A stretch of DNA of 64,000 bases from positions 68,067-132,066 of the forward strand of contig FR886343.1 of the NCBI GenBank assembly GCA_000436535.1, given 5' to 3'. The DNA comes from Eubacterium sp. CAG:252. GTDB lineage: Bacteria > Bacillota > Clostridia > Lachnospirales > Lachnospiraceae. This document shows positions 17,311-27,485 of the stretch, in pieces (positions within the stretch are counted from its first letter, which is position 1; the number at the start of each line of letters is the position of its first letter). The notes under the pieces were generated by a model that saw only the letters and a program-made list of their open reading frames with translations, was not told the origin of the DNA and did not search any database. A program made the translations under genes and the position numbers.

Positions 17311-17600
17311 GAAGAGGAATATTAGATAAGAACCGGCTTCAGAGAGCTGTCGTATGGTGCAAGACAGTGGAAGGAACTTATTGAACTCGCCTTGGAGCTG
17401 CTACCCGAAATATTACGATAGAGTAGACGTAGACGGAGGCCGACCGTTAAAGCGGACAGAATATAATACACATATTGTTTACAGATGTGTACGTATTCAG
17501 TGAGAGCGTAGTGAAAGCTACGAATAAGAGTGGTATCGCGTGAGATTATATCTTTCGTCTCTTAGGGGCAGGTGTCCTTTGGAGGCGGAAGTTTTTTTAG
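17311..17600 (+). promoter_or_regulatory. T-box leader, leucine specific (CTC specifier)
   Basis: The leader has the stem I core with GAACTC at 17383-17388, so the likely specifier is CTC (leucine), followed by GCTACCCGAAA. The T-box sequence AAGAGTGGTATCGCG is at 17526-17540, then a terminator whose arms (CTTTCGTCTC about 17552 and GAGGCGGAAG about 17582) precede seven T at 17592-17598. Uncharged tRNA-Leu should pair with the specifier and T-box and allow read-through into leuA. The downstream gene agrees with the specifier. Confidence 0.9.
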
Positions 17601-17792
17601 TTTTATGGCTCTTTTAAAGAGTGTCTTACATAACTAATATGCGGTATTCAGTCATACAATGTATTAACTTATAGGTGTTTACTTATATCAGGACAGGATT
17701 GAGTATTATTAATGTTTAATATGACAATCCGTATATATAGTGAGTGAATAGCTCTAATGACGTATAATTAGGAAAACAGGAGGAATTGAGGA

Positions 17793-19454
17793 ATGTTTGA
17801 TTACAGACAGTATAAGAGAGGTTATTTTATGCCACCAGTTGAGTGCAATGACTGGGTGAAGAAGGAGTATATTGACAAGGCACCAGTATGGTGTTCAGTT
17901 GACTTAAGAGATGGTAATCAGGCTTTAGTTGAACCTATGAGCCTTGATGAAAAGCTTGAGTTCTTTAACAAGCTTATCGAGGTTGGTTTCAAGGAAATCG
18001 AGATAGGTTTCCCGGCAGCATCAGAAACTGAATACGAGCTCTGCCGTACACTCATTGAGAAGAATATGATTCCTGATGATGTAACTATCCAGGTGCTTAC
18101 ACAGGCAAGACCACATATTATAAAGAAGACATTTGAGGCAGTAAAGGGCGCACCAAGAGCGATTGTGCATGTATATAATTCAACATCTTTAGCACAGAGA
18201 GAACAGGTGTTCAGAAAGTCTAAGGATGAAGTTAAGCAGATAGCCATAGAGGGTGCCAGGTTACTTAAGGAGCTTGCAGAGGCAGATGGTGGCAACTTCC
18301 TTTTTGAGTACAGCCCAGAAAGCTTTACAGGTACAGAACCAGAATATGCACTTGAAGTATGTAACGCTGTTATAGATATATGGCAGCCAACACCTGATAA
18401 GAAGTGTATCATCAATCTTCCTGCTACAGTAGAAATGTCACTTCCACATGTATTTGCAAGCCAGATTGAATATATGAGCAAAAATCTTCATAACCGTGAA
18501 AATGTTGTTGTATCACTTCATCCTCATAACGACAGGGGAACAGGCGTTGCAGATGCAGAACTTGGCTTACTTGCAGGCGCAGACAGAATAGAGGGTACAT
18601 TATTCGGTAATGGTGAGAGAACAGGTAACGTAGATATAGTTAACCTTGCCATGAATATGTATGCACAGGGTGTTGACCCTGAACTTGACCTTTCAGATAT
18701 GCCAAAGCTTTCAGAAATGTTTGAACGTCTTACACAGATGAAGATAGATGACAGGCATCCTTACTGTGGTAAGCTTGTATTCGCAGCATTTTCGGGCTCA
18801 CATCAGGATGCTATTTCAAAGGGTATGCACTACAGAATTGAACAGGATCCATCTAAGTGGACAGTTCCATATCTTCCTATTAATCCTGAAGATGTCGGAC
18901 GTACATACGATTCAGATGTTATCAGAATAAACAGCCAGTCAGGTAAGGGCGGCGTTGCATACGTTCTTGAGCATAACTACGGAATGATTATACCAAAGGC
19001 TATGAGAGAAGACTTAGGCTATGCAGTTAAGGATGTATCAGATGTACATCATAAGGAACTTGCACCAGATGAAGTACTTGAGATATTTGAGAGGAGATAT
19101 AAGAACTTCACTCCTGTATTCAAGATATCAGAAGTACACTTTAAGCAGATTGATGGTATCCAGACAGAAGTTACTATTGAGCAGAATGGAGAAAAGATTG
19201 TTATAAATGCTGGTGGTAACGGTCGTCTTGATGCGGTAAGCAACGCACTTTCAAAGCATTTTGGAAAGCCTTGCGATGTAATGTGCTATGAGGAACATTC
19301 ATTAAAGCAGGGTTCAGATTCAAGTGCCATAGCTTATGTAGGAATTAAGGGCGAAGATGGCAAGGAATACTTTGGTATAGGTATCGACCACGATATTATC
19401 AGAGCTTCTATAGATGCCGTTGAGTCAGCTATGAACAGAAGTATGAGCAATTAA
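17793..19454 (+). CDS. leuA: 2-isopropylmalate synthase
   Basis: The enzyme condenses acetyl-CoA with 2-ketoisovalerate, the first committed step of leucine synthesis. The 553-residue length fits the longer LeuA form. The TIM-barrel has the DxRDGxQ motif as CSVDLRDGNQALVEPM (about residue 34), metal-binding LHPHNDRGTG (about 243) and GTLFGNGERTGN. The C-terminal regulatory LeuA domain (about 420-550) binds leucine. AGGAGG about 10 bases upstream sets the start. The other leu genes are not here, so it is a monocistronic leuA under a leucine T-box. Confidence 0.96.
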   Translation: MFDYRQYKRGYFMPPVECNDWVKKEYIDKAPVWCSVDLRDGNQALVEPMSLDEKLEFFNKLIEVGFKEIEIGFPAASETEYELCRTLIEKNMIPDDVTIQVLTQARPHIIKKTFEAVKGAPRAIVHVYNSTSLAQREQVFRKSKDEVKQIAIEGARLLKELAEADGGNFLFEYSPESFTGTEPEYALEVCNAVIDIWQPTPDKKCIINLPATVEMSLPHVFASQIEYMSKNLHNRENVVVSLHPHNDRGTGVADAELGLLAGADRIEGTLFGNGERTGNVDIVNLAMNMYAQGVDPELDLSDMPKLSEMFERLTQMKIDDRHPYCGKLVFAAFSGSHQDAISKGMHYRIEQDPSKWTVPYLPINPEDVGRTYDSDVIRINSQSGKGGVAYVLEHNYGMIIPKAMREDLGYAVKDVSDVHHKELAPDEVLEIFERRYKNFTPVFKISEVHFKQIDGIQTEVTIEQNGEKIVINAGGNGRLDAVSNALSKHFGKPCDVMCYEEHSLKQGSDSSAIAYVGIKGEDGKEYFGIGIDHDIIRASIDAVESAMNRSMSN

Positions 19455-19491
19455 CCGCCAGATAAAATCTGAACAGTAACATATGTGTAGT

Positions 19492-19534
19492 TAAGCAGTA
19501 TGTAATAGCAAAATTAGCTTTTGCATACTGCTTA
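19492..19534 (+). terminator. Strong hairpin after leuA
   Basis: A perfect 11-bp stem (19492-19502 with 19524-19534) encloses a smaller AGCAAAA/TTAGCTTTT fold. The following bases are only moderately T-rich, so termination is likely but not certain. Confidence 0.6.
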
Positions 19535-19597
19535 TTTATGTGTTACAATAAGGCGAAAGCATGTTCGCATGTTATGATGAAGGATGGTATTACAGTG

Positions 19598-20209
19598 ATG
19601 AAGAGGACTATACTTGCATCTGGTTCACCAAGAAGAAAAGAGCTTCTTGAACAGATAGGAATGGAATTCATAGTAATAACAAGTGAAGCAGATGAACATA
19701 CAGATATAACAGACCCAGAACAGTATGTAATATACCTTTCTGGAATAAAGGCAGAGGCAGTTCATAATAAGATACAGGAAAGTAATATAGATGACATTGT
19801 ATCTGATAAAGAATGGCAGCAGGATATTAAGGAAGGTGATTATGTCATAATAGGAGCTGACACAATAGTGAGCCATAAAGGACATATACTCACAAAGCCT
19901 AAGGATGAGCAGGATGCTTACAATATGTTAAAAGAACTTTCCGGCGACTGTCATCAGGTGTATACAGGCGTAACACTTATGTATGGTGACGGCAGGAAAA
20001 AGAGCTTTGCTGGCAGGACGGATGTGTACTGTTATGAGCTTACAGACAAGGAAATATGGGACTATATAAGTACAGGAGAACCTATGGACAAGGCAGGTGC
20101 TTATGGCATACAGGGACGTTTCGCTGCATTTATTAAAAAGATAGATGGCGATTATAATAATGTTGTAGGACTGCCGGTAGCAGGAGTATATCAGGAGATG
20201 AAGTTATGA
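19598..20209 (+). CDS. maf: Maf family nucleoside triphosphate pyrophosphatase
   Basis: Maf proteins hydrolyse non-canonical or modified NTPs (dTTP/UTP type) and affect septum formation when over-expressed. Motifs: ILASGSPRRKELLEQIG at the N-terminus, the catalytic GADTIV near residue 85 and GRFAAFIKKIDGDYNNVVGL near the end. The start is uncertain: ATG 19598 fits the family N-terminus, but GTG 19595 has a better spaced AAGGATGG. The last codon overlaps the start of the next gene by four bases (ATGA), so the two are translationally coupled. Confidence 0.92.
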   Translation: MKRTILASGSPRRKELLEQIGMEFIVITSEADEHTDITDPEQYVIYLSGIKAEAVHNKIQESNIDDIVSDKEWQQDIKEGDYVIIGADTIVSHKGHILTKPKDEQDAYNMLKELSGDCHQVYTGVTLMYGDGRKKSFAGRTDVYCYELTDKEIWDYISTGEPMDKAGAYGIQGRFAAFIKKIDGDYNNVVGLPVAGVYQEMKL

Positions 20210-20991
20210 TTAAGCTGGTTGCAAGTGACCTTGATGGAACGATATTAAGAAATGGTGCACAGAGTGTAGATGCATCTACTATAGAGGTTATAGATAAGCT
20301 GCTGTCGGCAGGAGTTCTTTTCGCACCTGCAAGTGGAAGACAGATAGTGAGCCTGAAAAGACTGTTTGAGCCGGTAAGTGACAGACTTGTGTATATATCA
20401 GAGAATGGCGCACTCAGCGAATATAAGGGTGAAGTTATAGCTAAGACAGCTATGGACAGAAAGCTTGCGCTAAAGATTATAGAAGATGTATATGAACAGC
20501 CCAACTGTGAAGTGCTTATATCAGGACAGCATACAGCATATATTAAGCCTAAGACAGAAGAGTATCTTTACAGGATGACAAAGGTTGTAAACTATAAGAC
20601 TACGCTTATTGATAAGTTTACAGATATAGACGATGATATATTAAAGATTGCAGTGTGCGACCTTAGCGGAATACAGAACTCCAAGGAGCATTTTTTTAGT
20701 AAGTGGGAAGGACAGGCATCTATAGCAGTGTCTGGTGACCTTTATCTTGATTTTATGGAAAGCAGTGTCACTAAGGGCAAGGCTATGAGGCAGATTCAGG
20801 AGTATTTCGGTCTGTCTAAGGATGAGTGTATGGCGTTTGGTGATAATTATAATGATGTCGATATGCTTGATTCAGTTACTTATTCTTATGTTATGAGTAC
20901 TGCGGCTGAGGATATTAAAAAACACGGAAGATATATAACAGACTGGGTTGAAAAGTCACTCCGTGAAAGTTTTAAGGATATTCTCGGATAA
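20206..20991 (+). CDS. Cof-type HAD superfamily phosphatase
   Basis: A 261-residue sugar-phosphate-phosphatase-like HAD protein. The nucleophile motif SDLDGTIL is at the N-terminus, SGRQIV is the motif II region, and GDNYNDVDML is motif IV. The cap is of the C2B type typical for Cof proteins. The substrate cannot be inferred. It overlaps maf by four bases, so the pair is a small metabolite-repair-like operon. Confidence 0.9.
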   Translation: MIKLVASDLDGTILRNGAQSVDASTIEVIDKLLSAGVLFAPASGRQIVSLKRLFEPVSDRLVYISENGALSEYKGEVIAKTAMDRKLALKIIEDVYEQPNCEVLISGQHTAYIKPKTEEYLYRMTKVVNYKTTLIDKFTDIDDDILKIAVCDLSGIQNSKEHFFSKWEGQASIAVSGDLYLDFMESSVTKGKAMRQIQEYFGLSKDECMAFGDNYNDVDMLDSVTYSYVMSTAAEDIKKHGRYITDWVEKSLRESFKDILG

Positions 20992-21091
20992 TTTTTGTGT
21001 TAAGTGGGGCGTGAGTTTAAAGTTTTATTGTAAAGGTACGAATGTTCTTATAATTTGAGCCCAAGATTATATTTTATATGGAGGTTTTGTT

Positions 21092-21358
21092 ATGAATAAA
21101 CATATTAAGGAATGTGCGGAAGTATTTTTAAGAGATCAGGGAAGACTTTTTGATGAGCCTGTTGTGTTTGATGTAAGTGAGGCTGAGGATTTCCTTGAGG
21201 AATGTTTTGCACAGTATTGCAAGAATATTAAGGAATTAAAGCGGGTTATGGACGATGAAGGCATGGATGTATCAGGACTTTCAGATGCAGAGATAGAAGA
21301 GCAGTTAGAGGTATTCAAGCTGGATGATAACCATGGGTACTTTTTTGTACAGGCATAG
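21092..21358 (+). CDS. Small acidic protein, unknown
   Basis: I do not recognise this 88-residue protein. It is acidic, predicted helical, and has no signal peptide or membrane segment. A clear GGAGG 9 bases before the ATG and a codon pattern like the neighbours support a real gene. It stands alone between the Cof phosphatase and rlmH. Confidence 0.7.
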   Translation: MNKHIKECAEVFLRDQGRLFDEPVVFDVSEAEDFLEECFAQYCKNIKELKRVMDDEGMDVSGLSDAEIEEQLEVFKLDDNHGYFFVQA

Positions 21359-21453
21359 TAAGAAGCGATATTTTAATATTTAGATAGTTGGGGCTTTTGC
21401 CCCGGCATTTATATTCGTTATGCTCAAAAAACGTGAGCAGAAATGGAGATTAT

Positions 21454-21933
21454 ATGAAAATAACCATATGTTGTGTTGGAAAGGTCAAGGAGAAGTTCTA
21501 CTGTCAGGCGATTGATGAGTATTCTAAAAGACTGTCAAAGTACTGTAAGCTTGAGATAAAGGAAGTGGCAGATGAGAAGACACCGGACAGCGCAAGTGAT
21601 AATGTAAACAGGATGATAAAAGCCAAAGAGGGAGAGAGACTTCTATCCTGTATTAAGGATGATATGTATGTCATCGCACTTGCCATAGACGGGAAAATGC
21701 TTGACTCTGTTGAACTGTCTGAAAAGATAGCCAGCCTTGGAATATCAGGAAAAAGTGATATCGCATTTGTTATAGGCGGCTCGCTCGGACTTGATGATAA
21801 GGTGTTACAGAGGGCAGATTATAAGCTGAGTTTTTCTAAGATGACATTTCCACACCAGCTTATGAGAGTAATACTTTTAGAACAGATATACAGAAGCTTT
21901 AGAATAATGAAGAATGAGCCGTATCATAAGTAG
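21454..21933 (+). CDS. rlmH: 23S rRNA (pseudouridine1915-N3)-methyltransferase
   Basis: RlmH is a SPOUT methyltransferase modifying helix 69 of 23S rRNA on 70S ribosomes. The 159-residue length is exact for the family. Motifs: [15 protein letters not shown] at the N-terminus, [11 protein letters not shown] (SAM-binding knot), and [20 protein letters not shown] followed by YR near the end. ATG 21454 follows GGAG by seven bases; an upstream frame from 21388 runs through hairpins and is not homologous. Two small hairpins (21390-21403 and 21421-21439) sit in the leader. Confidence 0.96.
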   Translation: MKITICCVGKVKEKFYCQAIDEYSKRLSKYCKLEIKEVADEKTPDSASDNVNRMIKAKEGERLLSCIKDDMYVIALAIDGKMLDSVELSEKIASLGISGKSDIAFVIGGSLGLDDKVLQRADYKLSFSKMTFPHQLMRVILLEQIYRSFRIMKNEPYHK

Positions 21934-21955
21934 GAATAAAGTATGAAAGGTGAAT

Positions 21956-22954
21956 ATGATGAAAAGAAGGAAGAAGAGAATAGTTACAATTCTTATAATA
22001 GCAGCTGCGGTTGCTGCTGTGCTGGTATTTATAAAGTTTTTTAACGGAAACGGTCTGTATATATCAACAGGTATGGGTAAAAATGTACTTGCAAAGGTTG
22101 ACGGACAAAAGACTTACACTATGGATGCTGCTGTGCTTATGTCGGATGCAAAGTCGCAGTATGAGGAAATGTTTGGAAGTTCTATATGGACACAGCAGAT
22201 TGATGGAAAAACATTTGAAGAATACATCAAAGACCAGATAAGAGTTAAGCTCATAAGAGTAAGATGTATGAATGTCATGGCGAAGGAAAAGGGCGTTGTT
22301 CTTGGAAGAGAAGAAAAAGAGGGCGTTAAAAAGGCATCAGAGGAGTACTATAACGCTCTTACAAATGAGCAGAGAAGTAAATATTCAATAACAGAGGATA
22401 AGCTTAACCAGATGTTTACAGAGTTTGCCTTAGCACAGAAGCTGTATAACGACCAGATTTCAGTTATGGATATCGAAGTCAGTGCTGATGACTCAAGAGT
22501 AATTAATATACAGTATATAGTTACTGACACAAGGGAAGAGATAGAAAATGCCTATGCTGAACTTAACGAGGGCAACTCATTTTTTGCAATAGCAAAGAAG
22601 TATAATTCTGATGGCGAATATGAGTATGAGCTTAGAAGAGGCGAGATGAACAGCCAGTTTGAAGAGGCAGCCTACGCTCTTGCAACAGGTGAGATGAGTA
22701 AAATCGTGGAAGCAGATGGAAAGTACTACATTATAAGATGTACATCTGATAACGATAAGGCAAAGACAGAGGTCAATAAGTCAGCGATACTTGCAGATAA
22801 GAAGCTTGAAGCTTTCAATGAGCAGTTTGAGGAGTATGAAGCCGGCAAGTATGTTGAGTGGAATAGCAGGGAATGGGAAAAGCTCAGTGTATCGGGTGCA
22901 ACGGTATATGGAGTTAAGTTTGAAGATTTATTCAATACCATTAATATAAATTAG
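21956..22954 (+). CDS. Membrane-anchored SurA/PpiC-type foldase
   Basis: A 332-residue protein with a basic N-terminus and one hydrophobic segment (about 8-27, IVTILIIAAAVAAVLVFIKF), so anchored with the bulk outside the membrane. An N-terminal SurA-like helical region (about 45-165) is followed by a PpiC/parvulin-like domain (about 180-260) with YELRRGEMNSQFEEAAYAL. It would assist folding of secreted proteins. No lipobox is seen, unlike PrsA. Several starts are possible (GTG 21950, ATG 21956, ATG 21959); 21956 is chosen, after AAAGG. Confidence 0.75.
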   Translation: MMKRRKKRIVTILIIAAAVAAVLVFIKFFNGNGLYISTGMGKNVLAKVDGQKTYTMDAAVLMSDAKSQYEEMFGSSIWTQQIDGKTFEEYIKDQIRVKLIRVRCMNVMAKEKGVVLGREEKEGVKKASEEYYNALTNEQRSKYSITEDKLNQMFTEFALAQKLYNDQISVMDIEVSADDSRVINIQYIVTDTREEIENAYAELNEGNSFFAIAKKYNSDGEYEYELRRGEMNSQFEEAAYALATGEMSKIVEADGKYYIIRCTSDNDKAKTEVNKSAILADKKLEAFNEQFEEYEAGKYVEWNSREWEKLSVSGATVYGVKFEDLFNTININ

Positions 22955-22976
22955 AAAGGCATGGTTAAAAATATAG

Positions 22977-24956
22977 ATGGCAGCGAAATATGATGCAAAT
23001 AGTATATCTATTCTTGAGGGTCTTGAAGCGGTAAGAAAAAGACCGGGAATGTATATAGGAAGTGTAGGAACTAAGGGACTTAACCATCTTATATACGAAA
23101 TAGCGGATAATGCGGTGGATGAACATCTTGCAGGGTACTGCAGCGAGATTAAAGTAACCCTTAATAATGATGGAACAGCCACTATTATAGATAATGGACG
23201 AGGTATTCCTATAGGAATTCATCCCAAGGCAGGAATTCCTGCGGTTGAGGTAGTATTTACGGTATTACATGCAGGTGGTAAGTTTGGTGACGGCGGATAT
23301 AAGATATCGGGTGGACTTCATGGTGTAGGTGCATCCGTAGTTAATGCGCTCTCAGTGTGGCTTGAAGTAGAAATAAAAGTTGATGGCGGTGTATACAAGC
23401 AGCGTTATGAAAGAGGAAAGGCAGTAGCGCCACTTGAAAAGATAGGAACATGCAGGAAAAATGATACAGGAACAAAGGTTACTTTTTTACCTGATGGTGA
23501 GATATTTGAAAAGACAAGATTTAAGTCAGATGCCATAAAGAGCAGAATGCATGAAACAACTTATCTTAATCCGGGACTTACAATACATTTTGAAGATAAG
23601 AGAAATGGAAGCGAGGAGAAGATTACATATTCTGAACCAGACGGTATAAAGGCATATGTAAAGGAACTTAACAATGGCAAGGAAGCTGTGACAGATATCA
23701 TCTACTTTAAGAAGAGCGAAGACGGAATAGAGGTAGAGTGCGCTTTCCAGTATGTTAATGAATTTGAGGAAAATATTCTTGGCTTCTGTAATAACATATA
23801 CACTCAGGAGGGTGGAACCCACATTACAGGCTTTAAGTCGAAGTTTACAATGATTATTAACCAGTATGCAAGGGAATTAGGAGTTCTTAAGGAAAAGGAT
23901 AATAACTTTACCGGTCTTGATGTGAGAAATGGTATGACAGCCATAGTAGCTATCAAGCACCCTGCACCAAGATTTGAAGGACAGACTAAGACTAAGCTTG
24001 ATAATCCGGATGCAGGAACAGTTGTAAGTGCGGTTACAAGTGATGAGGTACAGTTGTATTTTGACAGAAATCTTGAACAGTTAAAGTCAGTAATAGCTTG
24101 TGCTGAAAAGTCGGCAAAGATAAGAAAGGCAGAGGAGAGAACTAAGACTAACCTTTTATCAAAGTCGAAGTTTTCAATAGATTCCAATGGTAAGCTTGCC
24201 AACTGTGAGAGTAAGAAGGCTGAGGAGTGTGAAGTATTTATAGTCGAGGGAGATTCTGCGGGTGGTTCAGCTAAGACAGCAAGAAACAGACGTACTCAGG
24301 CGATACTTCCAATAAGAGGTAAGATACTTAATGTAGAGAAGGCTTCTATTGACAAGGTGCTTGCCAATGCCGAGATTAAGACTATGATTAACTCATTTGG
24401 CTGTGGCTTCCTTGAAGGGTATGGCAATGACTTTGATATAAGTAAGTTAAGATACGACAAGATTATCATTATGACGGATGCCGATGTAGATGGTGCGCAT
24501 ATTGATACACTTCTGCTTACATTTTTCTATAGATTTATGCCGGAACTTATTAATCAGGGACATGTGTATATAGCTACACCACCGCTTTACAGGGCTGAAC
24601 TTAAGAAAGCACCTAAGGCGGATAAGGCTTCTAAGAAGACAGCAGGAAGTTCCAAGACAAAGGCAGATAAGAGTAAGACAGTGCAGTACTTATATGATGA
24701 TAAGGCTCTTGAAAGATATAAAGAGCTTCATGCAAGCGGCACATTTACGCTGCAAAGATACAAGGGACTTGGTGAGATGGACCCTGAACAGTTATGGGAA
24801 ACTACACTTAATCCTGAAACAAGAATATTAAAGCAGGTAGAGATAGAAGATGCAAGAATGGCGACAGAGGTTACTTCTATGCTTATGGGAAGTGATGTGC
24901 CACCAAGAAGGGCATTTATACATGCACATGCTAATGAAGCAGAGATTGATGCGTAA
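22977..24956 (+). CDS. parE: Type IIA DNA topoisomerase B subunit (ParE/GyrB-like)
   Basis: This is the ATPase and TOPRIM subunit. GHKL motifs are IADNAVDEH, DNGRGIP and GGLHGVGASVVNALS (about residues 40-120). The TOPRIM region has EGDSAGGSAK and MTDADVDGAHI. A Lys/Ala/Ser-rich insert (KAPKADKASKKTAGSSKTKA, about 542-561) separates TOPRIM from the C-terminal QRYKGLGEMDPEQLWETTL. The partner gene follows at once. The partner's lack of a GyrA box favours topoisomerase IV, but sequence alone leaves GyrB-like paralogy open. The ribosome site is weak: AAAGG lies 16 bases before the ATG. Confidence 0.85.
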   Translation: MAAKYDANSISILEGLEAVRKRPGMYIGSVGTKGLNHLIYEIADNAVDEHLAGYCSEIKVTLNNDGTATIIDNGRGIPIGIHPKAGIPAVEVVFTVLHAGGKFGDGGYKISGGLHGVGASVVNALSVWLEVEIKVDGGVYKQRYERGKAVAPLEKIGTCRKNDTGTKVTFLPDGEIFEKTRFKSDAIKSRMHETTYLNPGLTIHFEDKRNGSEEKITYSEPDGIKAYVKELNNGKEAVTDIIYFKKSEDGIEVECAFQYVNEFEENILGFCNNIYTQEGGTHITGFKSKFTMIINQYARELGVLKEKDNNFTGLDVRNGMTAIVAIKHPAPRFEGQTKTKLDNPDAGTVVSAVTSDEVQLYFDRNLEQLKSVIACAEKSAKIRKAEERTKTNLLSKSKFSIDSNGKLANCESKKAEECEVFIVEGDSAGGSAKTARNRRTQAILPIRGKILNVEKASIDKVLANAEIKTMINSFGCGFLEGYGNDFDISKLRYDKIIIMTDADVDGAHIDTLLLTFFYRFMPELINQGHVYIATPPLYRAELKKAPKADKASKKTAGSSKTKADKSKTVQYLYDDKALERYKELHASGTFTLQRYKGLGEMDPEQLWETTLNPETRILKQVEIEDARMATEVTSMLMGSDVPPRRAFIHAHANEAEIDA

Positions 24957-24985
24957 AAATATAAAAGTATTATACGGAGATAATA

Positions 24986-27298
24986 ATGGCGGAAAATATT
25001 ATAAAAACTGAATATTCTGAGCTGATGCAGAAGTCGTATATCGATTACTCAATGAGTGTTATAACAGCAAGAGCACTTCCAGATGTAAGGGACGGACTTA
25101 AGCCGGTACAAAGAAGAGTACTGTATGCTATGGATCAGCTTGGTCTGAATTATGATAAACCTCATAGAAAGTCAGCACGTATCGTAGGTGATGCAATGGG
25201 TAAGTATCATCCACACGGCGACAGTTCTATATATGAAACACTTGTTGTACTTTCACAGGATTTTAAGAAGGGAATGGCACTTGTTGACGGTCATGGTAAC
25301 TTTGGCTCTATCGAGGGTGACGGCGCTGCTGCCATGCGATATACAGAGGCTAAGCTTAAGAAGTTTACACAGGACGTATATTTATCAGACTTAGATAAAG
25401 ATGTGGTTGACTTTGTGCCTAACTTTGATGAAACAGAGAAGGAACCGGCAGTTCTTCCGGTAAGAGTACCTAATCTGTTAGTAAATGGTGCTGACGGTAT
25501 CGCAGTTGGTATGACAACTAACATTCCAACACACAATCTTTCAGAGGTTGTCGATGCGGTATGTGCATATATGGATAATGAAGATATAACTACACCAGAG
25601 CTTATGCAGTATATGCCAGGACCTGATTTTCCTACAGGCGGACTTGTTATTAATAAGTCAGAGCTTGCTGGTATATATGAAACTGGTACAGGAAAGATAA
25701 AGTTAAGAGGAAAGGTTGTATATGAGCCTGCAGCAAAGAAGGGCGAGAAGGACAGGCTTGTCATAACAGAAATTCCTTACACAATGATAGGTGCCAATAT
25801 CGGAAAGTTCATATCTGATATAGTAGACCTTGTAGAAACTAAGAAGACAACTGATATTGTCGATGTGTCAAATGAGTCATCAAAAGAAGGTATAAGAATA
25901 GTTCTTGAATTAAAGAAGAATACAGACATTGAAAATCTTAAAAACCTTTTATATAAGAAGACTAAGCTTGAGGATACATTTGGTGTAAATATGCTTGCCA
26001 TAGTTGACGGAAGACCTGAAACTCTTGGGTTACGCCAGATAATAAAGCATCATATTGACTTTCAGTATGAGATAAATACAAGAAAATACACAACACTTCT
26101 TAATAAGGAACTTGCCAATAAGGAGATTAAAGAAGGTCTTATAAGAGCCTGCGATATAATCGACCTTATAATCGAAATTCTTCGTGGAAGTTCTAATCTT
26201 AAGATGGCAAAGGACTGCCTTATCAATGGTAACGTTGATAATATTAAGTTTAAGACAGAGGCTTCAAAGAAGAAGGCAGCCAAGCTTGACTTTACAGAAA
26301 AGCAGGCTTCAGCTATTCTTGAAATGCGCCTGTACAAGCTTATAGGTCTTGAAATACTTGCACTCCAGAAGGAATATGACGAATGTCTTTCAAAGATTGC
26401 AAAGTACGAAAAGATACTTGGCAGCAGGAAGGCTATGGCAAAGGTAATAAAGGATGACCTTGCAAGGATTAAGAAGGAATATGGCGTTGAACGAAAGACT
26501 GTCATAACAGATGCAAAGGTTGCTGTGTTTGTTGAAAAGGAAGCTCCTGCGCAGGAAGTTGTATTTATTATGGACAGGTTTGGCTATGCAAAGACTATAG
26601 ATATAGCAGCTTATGAGCGTAATAAGGAGGCTATATACAACGACTTCAAGTATGTATTTACATGTATGAATACAGACAAGATATGTATATTTACAGATAA
26701 CGGACAGCTTCACCAGATTAAAGTAAAGGATATTCCTTTCCTTACTAAGTTCAGGGATAAGGGTACTCCAATAGATAATCTTGGCAATTATGACAGCAGT
26801 GGAGAGCTTATTATATACCTGTGTGCATATGATACTATTAAAAATCAGAAGCTGCTTTTTGTTACAAGTCAGGGTATGATGAAGATAGTCGACACGGCAG
26901 AATTTGATGTAGCTAAGAGGACGGTGGCTTCAACGAAGCTTCAGGATGATGATAAGATAGTAAGTATTGAAAAGGCTGACGTTCAGGTTCAGATGCTTTC
27001 TAAGTTTAATCTTGATGGCAGCAGCAGTGAAGTGGAAGAAATCGTAAGTAATAAAAATGTAATAGTACAGACTGCTAACGGTGTATTCTTAAAGTTCCCT
27101 CTTTCTGAGATACCGGTTAAGAAGAAGAGTGCCGTAGGTGTCAGGGGCATTAAGCTTGGCAGGGACGATTATATAGAAGATATATTCATTATGGATGATG
27201 GTATGGAATTCACGATGGAATATAAGGGTAAGAAGATAGACTTTGCTAAGATGAAGATGGCACATAGGGATACTAAGGGGGTTAAGGTCAGGGTGTAG
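24986..27298 (+). CDS. parC: Type IIA DNA topoisomerase A subunit (ParC/GyrA-like)
   Basis: The cleavage subunit, 770 residues. The winged-helix domain has the quinolone-region [10 protein letters not shown] (about 75-84) and the catalytic tyrosine 119 in [11 protein letters not shown]. Then comes the long coiled-coil tower (about 350-480) and a C-terminal beta-pinwheel (about 505-760). I could not find the GyrA box (QRRGGKG type) that lets gyrase wrap DNA, so topoisomerase IV, a decatenase, is the more likely identity. It begins 29 bases after the B subunit with a good GGAGA site, and ends before a strong bidirectional terminator. Confidence 0.87.
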   Translation: MAENIIKTEYSELMQKSYIDYSMSVITARALPDVRDGLKPVQRRVLYAMDQLGLNYDKPHRKSARIVGDAMGKYHPHGDSSIYETLVVLSQDFKKGMALVDGHGNFGSIEGDGAAAMRYTEAKLKKFTQDVYLSDLDKDVVDFVPNFDETEKEPAVLPVRVPNLLVNGADGIAVGMTTNIPTHNLSEVVDAVCAYMDNEDITTPELMQYMPGPDFPTGGLVINKSELAGIYETGTGKIKLRGKVVYEPAAKKGEKDRLVITEIPYTMIGANIGKFISDIVDLVETKKTTDIVDVSNESSKEGIRIVLELKKNTDIENLKNLLYKKTKLEDTFGVNMLAIVDGRPETLGLRQIIKHHIDFQYEINTRKYTTLLNKELANKEIKEGLIRACDIIDLIIEILRGSSNLKMAKDCLINGNVDNIKFKTEASKKKAAKLDFTEKQASAILEMRLYKLIGLEILALQKEYDECLSKIAKYEKILGSRKAMAKVIKDDLARIKKEYGVERKTVITDAKVAVFVEKEAPAQEVVFIMDRFGYAKTIDIAAYERNKEAIYNDFKYVFTCMNTDKICIFTDNGQLHQIKVKDIPFLTKFRDKGTPIDNLGNYDSSGELIIYLCAYDTIKNQKLLFVTSQGMMKIVDTAEFDVAKRTVASTKLQDDDKIVSIEKADVQVQMLSKFNLDGSSSEVEEIVSNKNVIVQTANGVFLKFPLSEIPVKKKSAVGVRGIKLGRDDYIEDIFIMDDGMEFTMEYKGKKIDFAKMKMAHRDTKGVKVRV

Positions 27299-27403
27299 GC
27301 CGATTTGTTAGAATAAAATTTGTACCAAAGCAACCATCAAGATAAAATTAGAATAGTTATTAATATTTATCGGGTGTAATGTATAAATAATATGCTACAT
27401 TAT

Positions 27404-27465
27404 AATAAATCCGAACCAAGACGGCGTATCGTATTCTGCCGTCTTGGTTCGGATTTATTTTTATT
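27404..27465. terminator. Bidirectional terminator between parC-like and pdxT
   Basis: A perfect 22-bp stem (27404-27425 with 27438-27459) with a 12-base loop has T-rich ends on both strands. It serves the two converging genes. A weaker AT hairpin lies just before it (27378-27402). Confidence 0.95.
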
Positions 27466-27485
27466 AGTTTTTGCTAATGTTGAAA

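Noticed and set aside
21390..21439. Terminator before rlmH
   Set aside because: The GGGGC-TTTT-GCCCC and TGCTC/GAGCA hairpins lack a T run in the plus direction and may be leader structure only.
25291..25764. Minus-strand open frame of 157 codons inside the topoisomerase A gene
   Set aside because: Opposite strand of a highly conserved catalytic region; no ribosome site.
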